A stretch of 64,000 bases of DNA. Origin: Ferruginivarius sediminum (lineage in GTDB: Bacteria; Pseudomonadota; Alphaproteobacteria; Kiloniellales; Rhodovibrionaceae). Both the position numbers and the translations under genes were made by a program. Below the pieces are notes generated by a model. The model saw nothing but the letters and a program-made list of their open reading frames with translations. It was not told where the DNA came from and ran no database searches. Positions 17,859 through 27,322 of this stretch are shown here, piece by piece. The DNA is taken from NCBI RefSeq assembly GCF_003344765.1, contig NZ_QPMH01000001.1:186001-250000 (forward strand). Direction: 5' to 3'. Each line of letters starts with the position of its first letter. Position 1 is the stretch's first letter.

Positions 17859-18722
17859 ATGGCGGAGTTTCTACAGCTCACGGTCTACGGCATCGTTCTG
17901 GGGAGCATCATCTCCCTCGGGGCGATCGGCTTGTCCCTGGTGTATGGAATCCTGCGGTTTCCGCACTTCGCGCACGGGGACTTGATCACGCTTGGCGCCT
18001 ATCTGGCGTTCGTGCTGGTCACGACGATGGGTGCGCCCGTCCTGGTGGCATTGCCCGTCGGCGTGGCCGGCACGGCCCTGGCGGCCGTGGCCATCGATCA
18101 GGTGCTATACCGGCGTTTGCGTAGGGTGGCGCCGGTCATCCTGCTGATTTCTTCGGTCGGTGTCGCCCTGATCCTGCGCAGTGCCATCCAGTTGATCTGG
18201 GGGCCCAGCAATCAGGTCTACGCGACCGGTATCCAGTTCCCCTATCGCTTTGCCGGCGTGAACATCAAGCCGGATCACCTGATCATCGTCGGCGGGACGA
18301 TCCTGCTTGTCGTGGCGCTGCACCTGTTCCTGCAGAAGACCAAGGTGGGCAAGGCCATGCGGGCGATGAGCGACAACGCCGATCTGGCGCAGGTGACGGG
18401 GATCCGGGTGAACTCCATAATCATCTGGACCTGGATCATTGGTGGCGGGCTGGCGGCGGCCGCGGGCATCTTCCTTGGCATGGATACGCGCCTGCACCCG
18501 GTGATGGGCTGGCGCATCCTGCTGCCGGTATTCGCCGCCGCGATCCTGGGCGGTATCGGGCGGCCCTATGGCGCTATCATCGGCGGGCTCGCAATCGGGC
18601 TGGCGCAGGAGTATTCGACGACCGTAATATCGCCGTCCTACAAGCCGGCCGTGGCCTTCGCACTGATGGTCCTGATGCTTATCGTCCGGCCGACGGGCCT
18701 GTTTGCCGGTAGGAAGGTGTAA
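17859..18722 (+). CDS. livH: Branched-chain amino acid ABC transporter permease LivH
   Basis: About 287 residues with roughly eight hydrophobic helices. The LivH motifs are GLSLVYGILRFPHFAHGDLITLGAY near the start, the cytoplasmic coupling segment KAMRAMSDNADLAQVTGIRV, and AAILGGIGRPYGAIIGGLAIG. The frame is open upstream, but the ATG giving MAEFLQLTVYGI is the conserved start. It is separated from livM by a single base. Confidence 0.93.
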   Translation: MAEFLQLTVYGIVLGSIISLGAIGLSLVYGILRFPHFAHGDLITLGAYLAFVLVTTMGAPVLVALPVGVAGTALAAVAIDQVLYRRLRRVAPVILLISSVGVALILRSAIQLIWGPSNQVYATGIQFPYRFAGVNIKPDHLIIVGGTILLVVALHLFLQKTKVGKAMRAMSDNADLAQVTGIRVNSIIIWTWIIGGGLAAAAGIFLGMDTRLHPVMGWRILLPVFAAAILGGIGRPYGAIIGGLAIGLAQEYSTTVISPSYKPAVAFALMVLMLIVRPTGLFAGRKV

Positions 18723-18723
18723 G

Positions 18724-19731
18724 ATGGGCGGCATCCTGGAATATGCGGTCTTCTCGCTGTCGCTGGTCGGCATCTACGGCATCCTGACCCTGGGCCTGAA
18801 CGTCCAGTGGGGGATGACCGGCCTGTTCAACATCGGCGTTGCGGCCTTCTTCGCGATCGGGGCCTACACAAGCGGTATCCTGACGACGCCGCCCACCGAC
18901 GCGCATCTTGGCGGCTTTGCGCTGCCGATACCGGTCGGCATGGTGGGCGCCATTGTCGTTTCGGGCATCATGGCGTTCTTCGTGGGCATCATCACGCTCA
19001 AGCTACGCGCCGACTATCTGGCCATTGCCACGATCGGCATTGCCGAGATCGTTCGTCTCGCGTTGAAGAACGAGACCGAGATTACCGGTGGCGTGCGCGG
19101 CATGCCGGGCATTCCCCGACCGTTCGACGAGATGTTGGGCGGCCAGTACGAGCTGGCCTTCCTGATCATGCTGCTGATCCTTCTGGGCGTGCTTTTCATC
19201 GGCCTGGAAAAGGCGCGGACGTCGGCCTGGGGGCGCGTTCTGCGCGGCATCCGCGAGAACGAGGACACGACGCTGGCCGCCGGCAAGGACGTGGTCAACT
19301 TCCGCCTGCAGGCGTTCGTTCTCGGCTGTTGCGTGATGGGCTTCGCGGGCGCGCTCTATGCGCACTTCATCTCGTTCATCAGCCCCGACGCCTTTAAGCC
19401 GATGCTGGCGACCTTCCTGGTGTGGGTGATGCTGATCGCCGGGGGCAGCGGCAACAACAAGGGTGCGCTGCTGGGGGCCGTGGCGATCTGGGCGATCTGG
19501 TCCGGCACCGAGATCATAACGGGCATGCTGCCGGCCGACCTCACAACGCGGGCTGGCGCCCTGCGCGTTCTGCTGATCGGTGTGCTGCTGGAGGTGATCC
19601 TGGTGACCCGTCCCGAGGGGCTGCTGAGCGAGGCGGGCGAGCGCATGCGCATGATCCGCAGGGAAGCCCGCCGCGATAAGCTGGCGGAGGACCGCGGCGC
19701 CTCGGGCGCACGTAGCAGCGCTGGAGAGTAG
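18724..19731 (+). CDS. livM: Branched-chain amino acid ABC transporter permease LivM
   Basis: About 335 residues with eight or more hydrophobic helices. LTLGLNVQWGMTGLFNIGVAAFFAIGAY is the LivM N-terminal signature, and RVLRGIRENEDTTLAAGKDVVNFRLQAF is the coupling loop. The C-terminus is a long charged cytoplasmic tail. The start overlaps the ribosome-binding purines at the livH end (AGGAAGG). It is the last gene of the forward liv operon. The periplasmic binding protein gene lies beyond it in convergent orientation. Confidence 0.93.
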   Translation: MGGILEYAVFSLSLVGIYGILTLGLNVQWGMTGLFNIGVAAFFAIGAYTSGILTTPPTDAHLGGFALPIPVGMVGAIVVSGIMAFFVGIITLKLRADYLAIATIGIAEIVRLALKNETEITGGVRGMPGIPRPFDEMLGGQYELAFLIMLLILLGVLFIGLEKARTSAWGRVLRGIRENEDTTLAAGKDVVNFRLQAFVLGCCVMGFAGALYAHFISFISPDAFKPMLATFLVWVMLIAGGSGNNKGALLGAVAIWAIWSGTEIITGMLPADLTTRAGALRVLLIGVLLEVILVTRPEGLLSEAGERMRMIRREARRDKLAEDRGASGARSSAGE

Positions 19732-19950
19732 CGCCGGCGGGTTGCCGTTTTCGCCGTCCGTAGGGCGCGGCGGCCGATCATCCCCTCTGGCTGCCTGACA
19801 GCGGCCTGCCTCCCCCGCCGCGGAGACGCAAGGAAGAGTCGCGAGCTGTCCGCTAGCTAAGTGGACTGAGGGGAACTTCCGACGCGACCGGCCCGCATGT
19901 CGTATCTGTCGGTTCTCAAAGAGCAACCGGGCATCAAAGAGCAGCCGGGC

Positions 19951-19984
19951 AAAAGAAAGCGCCCGCGGTCTTGGCCGCGGGCGC
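19951..19984 (-). terminator. Rho-independent terminator of livK
   Basis: A perfect 10-bp GC stem (GCGCCCGCGG / CCGCGGGCGC) with a six-base loop. On the minus strand it is followed by TTTCTTTT, placed about 50 bases after the livK stop. No T-run exists in the plus direction, so it serves livK rather than livM. The other roughly 220 bases between livM and this hairpin show no gene, only a short direct repeat (GAGCARCCGGGCA-type) at 19921-19950. Confidence 0.85.
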
Positions 19985-20030
19985 GCGTATTCAGGTTAAT
20001 GGTGTTGTCGTTCGCCGGTCTACGAGCGGC

Positions 20031-21251
20031 TTAAAGCTCCGACTCGACCATCTTGATGGTCTCGATGTCGGCGCCGTCGAAGGACCAGACTTCGAAAGTA
20101 CCCGGCACGTCGCCGTTCCCGTCGAAGTCGAGCGAGCCGGCCACGCCCTCGTAGTTCACGTCCTCACCGTTAGCGATGGCGTCCTTCGCCTTGGCGAACT
20201 CGCCCGGGCCGACTTTCATGCCCGGCGGGTTGGCGACCTCGTTGAGGGCGTCTCGGATCGCTTCGCCATCGGTGGAGCCGGCCTTCTCCATCGCCAGCGC
20301 CAGCAGGTAGACGGCGTCGTAGGCGGTGTCGATGAACGGCTTCGGCGGCAGTTCGCCGAACTTTGCCTCATAGGCGTTGCCGAAGTGCTCCTTGGCCATC
20401 GTGCCTTCCGGCGCCGAGGGGGCAGTGCCGATGGCATCGTCGAGATAGCCGCCGCCGATGTTCTTCGCCACCTCAGGCGCCTTCATGCCGTCGGTGAAGA
20501 TGAACTTATTGAAGTGGCCTTCCTCCAGCGCCTGCCGCAGGATGGTCGTGCCATTCTCCGGATAGCCAATCAGGGCCAGCGCCTCGGCGCCACCCTTGGC
20601 CGCCTGGCCAAGCTCGCCGCGATAGGATGCCTTGCCCTTCTCGTAGGGCAGGGATGCCGCGACCTTGCCGCCGCGCTTCTCGAACTGCTTCGTGAACTCG
20701 TTGGCCAGACCCTCGCCATAAGCATTGTTGACGTAGACGACGGAAACAGTGCGATAACCCTCGTCGTAAGCGAGGTTGCCCAGCACGATGCCCTGCAGCG
20801 CGTCGGAGGGCACGGTACGGAACATGTAGCCGTTGTCGTCCAGGTCGGTGATGACCGGCGAGGTGGACGCGTTCGAGATCTGCGGCACGCCCTTCTGGCT
20901 GGACACCGACCGCGCGACGGGGATGCTGACGCCCGACGACATGGCGCCGACGATGCCGGCGACGTTCTCGATGGAAACCAGCTTATTGGCTGCGTCCACG
21001 CCGGCCTGCGGCGTCGTCTGCGTATCGCCGATGGCGAAAGCCAGCTCTTCGCCAAGCACGCCGCTGGCCGCGTTGATCTCCTCGACAGCCAGACGGATGC
21101 CGTTGGCGGAGCTGCCGCCATATGCCTGCAGATCACCAGTCATCGGGAACAACGCCCCGATCTTCACATCCTGCGCGGCAGCGCTGCCGCTGGCCGCCAT
21201 CGCGCCCGCCAGAGCGCCGGCGAACGCAATACGCGTCAGTCCATTGATCAT
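20031..21251 (-). CDS. livK: Periplasmic branched-chain amino acid binding protein (LivK-like)
   Basis: About 406 residues. A signal peptide (INGLTRIAFAGALAGAMAASGSAAAQ) precedes a type I periplasmic binding fold beginning DVKIGALFPMTGDLQAYGG. SNASTSP and YVNNAYGEGLANEFTKQFEKRGG are family landmarks. The chosen ATG has AAGGGG at good spacing; an upstream frame extension is not conserved. It delivers ligand to the LivHMGF membrane complex encoded convergently. It has its own terminator, so it is transcribed separately from the permease operon. Confidence 0.92.
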   Translation of the reverse strand: MINGLTRIAFAGALAGAMAASGSAAAQDVKIGALFPMTGDLQAYGGSSANGIRLAVEEINAASGVLGEELAFAIGDTQTTPQAGVDAANKLVSIENVAGIVGAMSSGVSIPVARSVSSQKGVPQISNASTSPVITDLDDNGYMFRTVPSDALQGIVLGNLAYDEGYRTVSVVYVNNAYGEGLANEFTKQFEKRGGKVAASLPYEKGKASYRGELGQAAKGGAEALALIGYPENGTTILRQALEEGHFNKFIFTDGMKAPEVAKNIGGGYLDDAIGTAPSAPEGTMAKEHFGNAYEAKFGELPPKPFIDTAYDAVYLLALAMEKAGSTDGEAIRDALNEVANPPGMKVGPGEFAKAKDAIANGEDVNYEGVAGSLDFDGNGDVPGTFEVWSFDGADIETIKMVESEL

Positions 21252-21426
21252 TGCGAAACCCCTTGCGGTTCGTTTGCCTCCCTCTCCGCCGCATGACGCG
21301 ACGAAGGACATCTCGCACCCGGCCCCCGCCGGGCGGAACAATGCTAACATAAGCGTCCCAAACATCTTACGCGACAGTTTGGGTGGGAAAAATGTGTCGG
21401 GATATGTTGCGACGTCGCGCGGGTCG

Positions 21427-21449
21427 CCGCCGCCGTTGAGCGGCGGCGG
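21427..21449 (-). terminator. GC hairpin after mucR stop (weak terminator candidate)
   Basis: A 9-bp perfect stem CCGCCGCCG/CGGCGGCGG with loop TTGAG begins three bases after the mucR stop. There is no T-run on either strand, so intrinsic termination is doubtful. It may instead protect the mRNA 3' end. Confidence 0.35.
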
Positions 21450-21452
21450 GAT

Positions 21453-21875
21453 TCAGCGCGAGCCGCGCTTGCGGGTCTTGCGGCCGAGACCGATCTTCTT
21501 CGCGAACTGAGAGCGTTGCTTGGCGTAATTCGGCGCCACCATCGGATAGTCGGGGGAGAGGCCCCACTTCGCCCGGTAGTCCTCTGGCGTCATGCCATAG
21601 GCGGTGCGCAGGTGACGCTTCAGCATCTTGAGCTTCTTGCCGTCCTCCAGACAAACCAAATAGTCCGGCTGCACCGACTTCTTGATCGGAACCGCCGGCC
21701 GCGGCGGTTCGCTGGGCGCACCGTTCTGCAACTGACGCAACGAGCCGTGAACCATATTGATGACGCCCGAAAGTTCGGTGGCCGGAACGGGATTGTTGCG
21801 TACATAAGCAGCCACGACCTCGGCAGTCAGGCGTAGCAGGTCCGGCATTTCAGTGTCAGAATTTATTTGGTTCAT
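21453..21875 (-). CDS. mucR: MucR/Ros-family zinc-finger transcriptional regulator
   Basis: 140 residues. The C-terminal half carries the Ros/MucR block DYLVCLEDGKKLKMLKRHL, followed by TAYGMTPEDYRAKWGLSPDYPMVAPNYAKQRS, with the Cys and His of the prokaryotic zinc finger. A very basic tail ends GRKTRKRGSR. MucR proteins silence AT-rich DNA and control exopolysaccharide, motility and cell-cycle genes in alphaproteobacteria. A strong promoter and AGGGAGG ribosome binding site precede it. The upstream DNA is AT-rich, as expected for an autoregulated mucR. Confidence 0.95.
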   Translation of the reverse strand: MNQINSDTEMPDLLRLTAEVVAAYVRNNPVPATELSGVINMVHGSLRQLQNGAPSEPPRPAVPIKKSVQPDYLVCLEDGKKLKMLKRHLRTAYGMTPEDYRAKWGLSPDYPMVAPNYAKQRSQFAKKIGLGRKTRKRGSR

Positions 21876-21913
21876 GTTTGTACTCCAGCGCCTCCCTGGT
21901 CATTCGTTGTCTT

Positions 21914-21941
21914 AGAATACAATCTTGTTCCATAGTGTCAA
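21914..21941 (-). promoter_or_regulatory. Sigma-70-like promoter of mucR
   Basis: On the minus strand TTGACA is followed after 16 bases by TATTCT, about 40 bases ahead of the mucR ATG. The surrounding 21876-22168 gap is AT-rich with no gene of its own and probably also holds the rpiB promoter and MucR binding sites. The -35 is a perfect match and the -10 matches at four of six positions. Confidence 0.65.
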
Positions 21942-22168
21942 TTCTATTAACGCCGTTCTTTATTCGATTTATATAAATTGTGAAAGCATCGAAGCCATCA
22001 CTCATTTGGCGAGGCGAAAGTTTCAGTTGGTTTCGACAGTGTTGTCGCTGCGTGCCGAGAATCCGCCGTCAACGGGCAAGCGAAACCTAGTGCCGGCCTT
22101 TTACGGGTAATCGACATGTGGTAGCGTCCGCGCACCGTTTACGCTGTTAAGGTCGACAAACGCCGGAA

Positions 22169-22603
22169 ATGCCAGACAAACCCATTGCAATCGCAAGCGA
22201 TCACGCGGGTTACGAGCTCAAGCAACTGCTTGGCGAGGAGTTGGAACGCCTCGGCTATCAGGTGCTGGATCTCGGAACCGATGGGGCCGGATCGGTGGAC
22301 TATCCCGATTACGGCTACAAGCTGGCCGAGGCCGTCTCCGAGGGACGCTCGGATCGCGGCGTTGTCGTCTGCGGCACCGGGATCGGCATTTCGATGGCGG
22401 CTAACCGCGTGCCGAAGGTGCGGGCGGCCTTGTGTCACGACGTGACCTCGACCCGGCTTGCAAGGCTGCACAACGACGCCAACGTCCTGGCGCTCGGTGC
22501 CCGCCTGATCGGCAGAGAGGTCGCGAAGGACTGCCTGAAGGCGTTTCTCGAAACCGCCTTCGAGGGCGGACGCCACGAAAAGCGCGTCGCCAAGCTTGGG
22601 TGA
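22169..22603 (+). CDS. rpiB: Ribose-5-phosphate isomerase B
   Basis: 144 residues. The SDHAGYELK start, the active-site Cys in GVVVCGTGIGISMAANR, and LCHDVTSTRLARLHNDANVLALGARLIG are characteristic of RpiB. It interconverts ribose-5-phosphate and ribulose-5-phosphate in the pentose phosphate pathway. Ribulose-5-phosphate is also the RibB substrate encoded 4 kb downstream. It precedes glyA by 40 bases, as in many alphaproteobacteria. Confidence 0.95.
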   Translation: MPDKPIAIASDHAGYELKQLLGEELERLGYQVLDLGTDGAGSVDYPDYGYKLAEAVSEGRSDRGVVVCGTGIGISMAANRVPKVRAALCHDVTSTRLARLHNDANVLALGARLIGREVAKDCLKAFLETAFEGGRHEKRVAKLG

Positions 22604-22643
22604 CGCGGGACACCCCCCAATACAGTAGAACGGATCTGGAAGA

Positions 22644-23954
22644 ATGACCGCTGGACAGGCTGCCCCGAACTACGAAAAGCGTGCGAACGATTTCTTTTCC
22701 GCCAAGTTGAGCGAGAGCGATCCCGCCCTGGCGGAGGCGATCTCGAAGGAACTGGGACGCCAGCAGAACCAGATCGAGCTGATCGCATCGGAGAATATCG
22801 TCTCCAAGGCGGTGCTTGAGGCGATGGGCTCGGTGCTGACGAACAAGTATGCGGAGGGCTATCCGGGCCGGCGCTACTACGGCGGCTGCGAGTTCGTCGA
22901 CATCGCCGAGAACCTGGCGATCGAACGGGCGAAGGAGCTGTTCGGATGCCAGTTCGCCAACGTGCAGCCGCATTCCGGCGCGCAGGCGAACCAGACGGTG
23001 CTGCTGGCCCTGGCAAAGCCCGGCGACACGCTGCTGGGCATGTCGCTGTCAGCCGGCGGCCATCTGACCCACGGCGCCGCGCCCAACCTTTCGGGGAAGT
23101 GGTTCAATGCTGTCCAGTACGGCGTCCGGCGCGAGGACGGCCAGGTCGACTTCGACGAGCTGGAGCGCCTGGCGAAGGAGCATCGCCCCCGCGTTATCAT
23201 CGCCGGCGGCTCGGCCTATCCGCGCTTCCTCGACTTCGCGCGCTTCCGGCAGATCGCCGATGAAGTCGGCGCGATCTTCCAGGTCGACATGGCGCACTTC
23301 GCCGGCCTGGTGGCTGGTGGTGTGCATCCGAATCCGCTCGATCACGCGCATGTCGTGACGACGACGACGCACAAGACCCTTCGTTGCGCACGTGGCGGCA
23401 TGGTGCTGACCAACGATCCGGACATTGCGAAGAAGGTCAACTCGGCCCTGTTCCCGGGGCTGCAGGGCGGCCCGCTGATGCACATGATCGCTGGCAAGGC
23501 CGCCGGCTTCGGCGAGGCCCTGAAGCCGGAGTTCCGGACCTACGCGCAGGACGTCGTCGACAACGCGAAAGCCCTGGCCGAACGCCTGAAGGAGCACGAC
23601 CTGGACATCGTCACCGGCGGCACCGACACGCATCTGATGCTGGTCGACCTGCGGCCCAAGGGCCTGACCGGCAAGGCGGCCGAGGAAACGCTGGATCGCG
23701 CGGGCATCACCTGCAACAAGAACGGCGTGCCGTTCGATCCCGAAAAGCCGACCGTGACGTCGGGCATTCGCCTGGGAACGCCGGCGGCCACGACCCGCGG
23801 TTTCGGGGTCGAGGAGTTCCGCTATGTGGCGGACCTGATCGCGAAGACCCTGGACGGGCTGCGCGACAATCCGGACGACAATTCCGCCGTGGAGCGGGAG
23901 ATCAAGGCGGAGGTGCTGGCGCTGTGCCAGCGCTTCCCGATCTACAACGAGTAG
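22644..23954 (+). CDS. glyA: Serine hydroxymethyltransferase
   Basis: 436 residues. A PLP enzyme converting serine and tetrahydrofolate to glycine and methylene-THF. The PLP lysine is in [35 protein letters not shown] and [15 protein letters not shown] are the conserved N-terminal blocks, and [11 protein letters not shown] the substrate region. The length is standard. It sits in the common order rpiB-glyA-nrdR-ribD. Confidence 0.97.
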   Translation: MTAGQAAPNYEKRANDFFSAKLSESDPALAEAISKELGRQQNQIELIASENIVSKAVLEAMGSVLTNKYAEGYPGRRYYGGCEFVDIAENLAIERAKELFGCQFANVQPHSGAQANQTVLLALAKPGDTLLGMSLSAGGHLTHGAAPNLSGKWFNAVQYGVRREDGQVDFDELERLAKEHRPRVIIAGGSAYPRFLDFARFRQIADEVGAIFQVDMAHFAGLVAGGVHPNPLDHAHVVTTTTHKTLRCARGGMVLTNDPDIAKKVNSALFPGLQGGPLMHMIAGKAAGFGEALKPEFRTYAQDVVDNAKALAERLKEHDLDIVTGGTDTHLMLVDLRPKGLTGKAAEETLDRAGITCNKNGVPFDPEKPTVTSGIRLGTPAATTRGFGVEEFRYVADLIAKTLDGLRDNPDDNSAVEREIKAEVLALCQRFPIYNE

Positions 23955-23996
23955 GAGAGGCGGGCGTCATGCCCGCCGTTCCGGGATCGAGAGGGT

Positions 23997-24455
23997 ATGC
24001 GCTGTCCGTTCTGCAGTAATGAAGACACGCAGGTAAAGGATTCGCGGCCGACGGACGACAATCAGGCGATCCGTCGGCGGCGGCACTGTCCGAACTGCGG
24101 TGCTCGGTTCACCACCTTCGAGCGGGTTCAGTTGCGCGAGCTGACCGTGGTCAAGGGCAACGATAAGCGCGAGCCCTTTGACCGCGACAAGCTGCTGCGC
24201 TCCATGACGATCGCGCTGCGTAAGCGGCCGGTCGACCCGGAACGCCTGGAGCGTGTGGTCAACGGGATTGTTCGTCGGCTGGAAAGCTCGGGGGAAAGCG
24301 ACATTCCCTCGCAACTGATTGGCGAGATGGTGATGGACGCCCTGGCCACACTGGATCAGGTCGCCTATGTGCGCTTTGCCTCCGTCTACAAGAACTTCCA
24401 CGAAGCGCGCGATTTCGAAACCTTCATTGGCACCCTTGGCGACGAGCACGCCTGA
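23997..24455 (+). CDS. nrdR: Transcriptional repressor NrdR
   Basis: 152 residues. The zinc ribbon starts at MRCPFC and closes with [13 protein letters not shown] (two CXXC pairs, with the [15 protein letters not shown] stretch between them). An ATP-cone domain follows, from [20 protein letters not shown] to the C-terminus. It senses ATP/dATP and represses ribonucleotide reductase genes by binding NrdR boxes. Its 3' end overlaps the likely start of ribD. Confidence 0.96.
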   Translation: MRCPFCSNEDTQVKDSRPTDDNQAIRRRRHCPNCGARFTTFERVQLRELTVVKGNDKREPFDRDKLLRSMTIALRKRPVDPERLERVVNGIVRRLESSGESDIPSQLIGEMVMDALATLDQVAYVRFASVYKNFHEARDFETFIGTLGDEHA

Positions 24456-25554
24456 CCCGGAAGACAGCGGCTGGATGCGGGCCGCGCTGGGCCTTGCCCG
24501 GCGCGGGCTCGGTCGCGTCGCGCCTAACCCGGCCGTTGGCTGCGTCCTGGTGAAGGACGGGCGGGCGGTCGGGCGTGGCTGGACGCAGCCGGGCGGCCGT
24601 CCGCATGCCGAGACCGAGGCACTGGCCCGTGCGGGCGAGGCGGCAAAAGGGGCGACGGCCTATGTCACGCTGGAGCCGTGCAGCCATCACGGGCGGACGC
24701 CGCCCTGCGCCGATGCGCTGGTCGAGGCCGGGATCGCTCGTTGTGTCGTCGCGCTGGAGGATCCTGACCCTCGTGTGGCCGGCCATGGGCTGGACCGGCT
24801 TTGCGCCGCGGGGATAGAGGTCACACGGGGCGTCATGGCAGAGCAGGCGGCGGAGGTGAATGCAGGCTATCTACTCCACCGCCGCCTTAACCGGCCGATG
24901 GTCACGCTGAAGCTGGCGACGACGCTGGACGGTCGAATCGCCACGCGAAGTGGGGAGAGCCGTTGGATCACCGGCGCGCTGTCGCGCTCGCGCGTGCATC
25001 TGATGCGCGCGGAGCACGATGCCGTCATGGTCGGCGGCGGCACCGCCGTGGCGGACGATCCGCGGCTGGATGTCCGTTTGCCGGGGTTGGAGAACCGCAA
25101 GCCGTTGCGCGTGGTCCTGGACGGTCGCCTTCGTCTGCCGCTAACGCATAACCTGGTGACGGCGGCGCGGGCACATCCGACGCTCCTTATAACCCGGGCG
25201 GACGCACCGAAGCAGCGACGCCACGCCTTCAAGGAGGCCGGCGTAGAGGTTGCCGCGGTCGAGACCGATGCCGAGGGTGGCCTGTCGCTTAGTGCGATCC
25301 TGCATGAGCTGGCCGCGCGCGGCCTGACCCGCGTGTTGGCCGAGGGCGGAGGCATGTTGGCGGCGGGGCTGCTGCGGGCCGACCTTGTGGATCGGCTGGC
25401 GTGGTTCCGCGCCGGGAAGGTCATCGGGGGCGACGGTATACCGGCCTTGGCCGGTTTCGGCTTGGAGGAGCTGGCCCGCGCCCCTACGTTTGCCCCTGAC
25501 GGCGCGATGCGCCTGGGGCCCGACGTCATGGAAAGCTACCGCCGCGCGGTCTGA
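24436..25554 (+). CDS. ribD: Bifunctional riboflavin deaminase/reductase RibD
   Basis: About 372 residues. The N-terminal deaminase domain has zinc ligands in RPHAETEAL and [16 protein letters not shown]. The C-terminal reductase domain starts near [24 protein letters not shown] and includes the [14 protein letters not shown] motif. It catalyses the second and third steps of riboflavin synthesis. The start is uncertain. A TTG overlapping nrdR by 20 bases keeps the conserved DxxWM lead-in ([15 protein letters not shown]), whereas the ATG at 24475 would begin directly at MRAAL. It is the first of the four riboflavin genes here. Confidence 0.94.
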   Translation: MATSTPDPEDSGWMRAALGLARRGLGRVAPNPAVGCVLVKDGRAVGRGWTQPGGRPHAETEALARAGEAAKGATAYVTLEPCSHHGRTPPCADALVEAGIARCVVALEDPDPRVAGHGLDRLCAAGIEVTRGVMAEQAAEVNAGYLLHRRLNRPMVTLKLATTLDGRIATRSGESRWITGALSRSRVHLMRAEHDAVMVGGGTAVADDPRLDVRLPGLENRKPLRVVLDGRLRLPLTHNLVTAARAHPTLLITRADAPKQRRHAFKEAGVEVAAVETDAEGGLSLSAILHELAARGLTRVLAEGGGMLAAGLLRADLVDRLAWFRAGKVIGGDGIPALAGFGLEELARAPTFAPDGAMRLGPDVMESYRRAV

Positions 25555-25567
25555 ACCGAGCATCAGG

Positions 25568-26185
25568 ATGTTTACGGGAATCATCACCGACCTTGGACGT
25601 GTGCGCGAGGTCACCCGCCCGCCCGCCGGCGGCGGCGACGCGCGCTTCGTTTTCGACACCGCCTACGACACGCAGACCGTCGACATGGGGGCGTCGATCG
25701 CGTGCTCGGGCTGCTGCCTGACCGTGGTTGAGAAGGGGGCAGGCTGGTTCGCCGTCGACGTCTCCGCGGAATCACTGTCCAAGACAACTCTGGGAACGTG
25801 GGACGTCGGCATGCCCGTCAATCTGGAGCGTTCGCTGCATCTGGGCGACGAACTGGGCGGCCACCTGGTTTATGGCCATGTCGACGGTGTCGCCCGTATC
25901 GTCGAGCGGACAGCCGACGGCGATTCCTGGCGTTTCGTCTTCGAGGCGCCCGAGGCGCTTGCGCCCATGATCGCGCCGAAGGGTTCGGTTGCCCTGGATG
26001 GTGTCTCGCTGACTGTGAACGAGGTCGAGGGAGCCCGCTTCGGCGTCAACATCATTCCCCATACCGCGCAGGTGACCACGTTCGGCGAGCGGCGGCCCGG
26101 CGATTGCGTCAACCTGGAAATCGACATGCTGGCGCGCTACGTTGCGCGCCTCTCGGAGGCGCTATGGACCCGCTCGTCAGGATGA
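25568..26185 (+). CDS. ribE: Riboflavin synthase, alpha chain
   Basis: 205 residues with the tandem lumazine-binding barrels of the family. The first repeat starts MFTGIITDLGRV and includes ACSGCCLTVV. The second includes GSVALDGVSLTVNEVEG. It dismutates two 6,7-dimethyl-8-ribityllumazine molecules to riboflavin. Its 3' end overlaps the ribBX start by 22 bases, implying translational coupling. Confidence 0.95.
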   Translation: MFTGIITDLGRVREVTRPPAGGGDARFVFDTAYDTQTVDMGASIACSGCCLTVVEKGAGWFAVDVSAESLSKTTLGTWDVGMPVNLERSLHLGDELGGHLVYGHVDGVARIVERTADGDSWRFVFEAPEALAPMIAPKGSVALDGVSLTVNEVEGARFGVNIIPHTAQVTTFGERRPGDCVNLEIDMLARYVARLSEALWTRSSG

Positions 26186-27318
26186 CCTTCAACGAGATGA
26201 AGTCGCCCATCGAGGACGTCATACAAGACGCCCGCAATGGTCGTATGTTCATCCTTGTCGATGACGAGGACCGGGAGAACGAGGGCGACCTCGTCATTCC
26301 CGCGCAGATGGCGACGCCCGAGGCCATCAACTTCATGGCGAAGTACGGGCGCGGCCTTATCTGCCTTGCGCTGACCGGGGAGCGGGTGCGCGAGTTGGGC
26401 CTTCCGATGATGGCTAGGAAGAACGAGGCACGGCACTCGACCGCCTTCACCGTGTCGATCGAGGCGCGCGAAGGCATCAGCACCGGAATTTCCGCCCCCG
26501 ATCGCGCGCACACCATCGCGACCGCCATCGATCAGGCAAAGGGTGCGAGCGACATCGTTTCGCCCGGCCATGTCTTCCCGCTGGCGGCCCGCGACGGCGG
26601 CGTACTCGTCCGCGCGGGCCACACCGAGGCCGCCGTCGATATTGCCCGGCTTGCCGGGCTGACCCCTGCCGGTGTCATCTGCGAGGTGATGAACGACGAC
26701 GGTACGATGGCTCGGCGCGACGATCTGGTCGCCTTCGCTCAGCGCCACGGCCTGAAGATGGCGACGATCGCTGACCTGATCGCCTATCGCCGACGGTGCG
26801 ACCGAATCATCGAGCGGCAGCTCGAGGCCGAGATCGACAGCGTCTTCGGCGGCCGCTTCAACATGGCTGTTTACGTGAATACCGTGGCATATGCCGAGCA
26901 TATCGCGCTTTGGAAGGGCGATCCGACGGCCGACGGCCCTGTTCTGGTGCGCATGCACGCGCTGAACGTCCTCGACGATGTCCTGGGCGATTCGGCCAGC
27001 GGCAAGGTTGGCGAGCTGCAATCGGCGATGCGGATGATCGGCGAGGCGGGACGCGGCGTGGTCGTTCTGATTCGCGAGCCGTCGCCAACCTCGCTGTCGG
27101 ATCGCCTGAAGGCGAAGCTTGGCCATGCCAACGGCGGCGGCGAGTTGCGGGACTATGGTGTCGGCGCTCAGATTCTTCTGGACCTCGGCGTCAAGGATAT
27201 GATCTTGCTGTCGAACAGCCATCGCACCGTGGTCGGACTGGAAGAGGGCTATGGCCTCTCCATCGTGGAGGAGCGCCCGATCCCGCACCACGACGTCTTG
27301 CCGATCAAGGACAATTAA
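26164..27318 (+). CDS. ribB: 3,4-dihydroxy-2-butanone-4-phosphate synthase with zinc-less GTP cyclohydrolase II-like domain (RibBX type)
   Basis: 384 residues. Residues 1 to about 210 form the DHBP synthase domain, with DDEDRENEGDLVIPA, RKNEARHSTAFTVS, SPGHVFPLAARDGGVLVRAGHTEA and GVICEVMNDDGTMAR. The C-terminal half is shaped like GTP cyclohydrolase II (ending RDYGVGAQILLDLGVKDMILL, then a GLEEGYGLSIVE block) but lacks its zinc cysteines. Where active enzymes read HSECLTGD and RCDCGFQ, this one reads HALNVLDD and KVGELQ. It should make DHBP but not cleave GTP, so RibA must be encoded elsewhere. Confidence 0.93.
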   Translation: MDPLVRMTFNEMKSPIEDVIQDARNGRMFILVDDEDRENEGDLVIPAQMATPEAINFMAKYGRGLICLALTGERVRELGLPMMARKNEARHSTAFTVSIEAREGISTGISAPDRAHTIATAIDQAKGASDIVSPGHVFPLAARDGGVLVRAGHTEAAVDIARLAGLTPAGVICEVMNDDGTMARRDDLVAFAQRHGLKMATIADLIAYRRRCDRIIERQLEAEIDSVFGGRFNMAVYVNTVAYAEHIALWKGDPTADGPVLVRMHALNVLDDVLGDSASGKVGELQSAMRMIGEAGRGVVVLIREPSPTSLSDRLKAKLGHANGGGELRDYGVGAQILLDLGVKDMILLSNSHRTVVGLEEGYGLSIVEERPIPHHDVLPIKDN

Positions 27319-27322
27319 CAAG

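Noticed and set aside
19921..19950. Short direct repeat GAGCAACCGGGCATCAAA / GAGCAGCCGGGCAAAA as a CRISPR-like or regulatory array
   Set aside because: Only two imperfect copies next to each other, without spacers. It looks like a local duplication ahead of the livK terminator.
24380..24475. FMN riboswitch ahead of the riboflavin genes
   Set aside because: ribD overlaps or abuts nrdR, leaving no leader region for a riboswitch.
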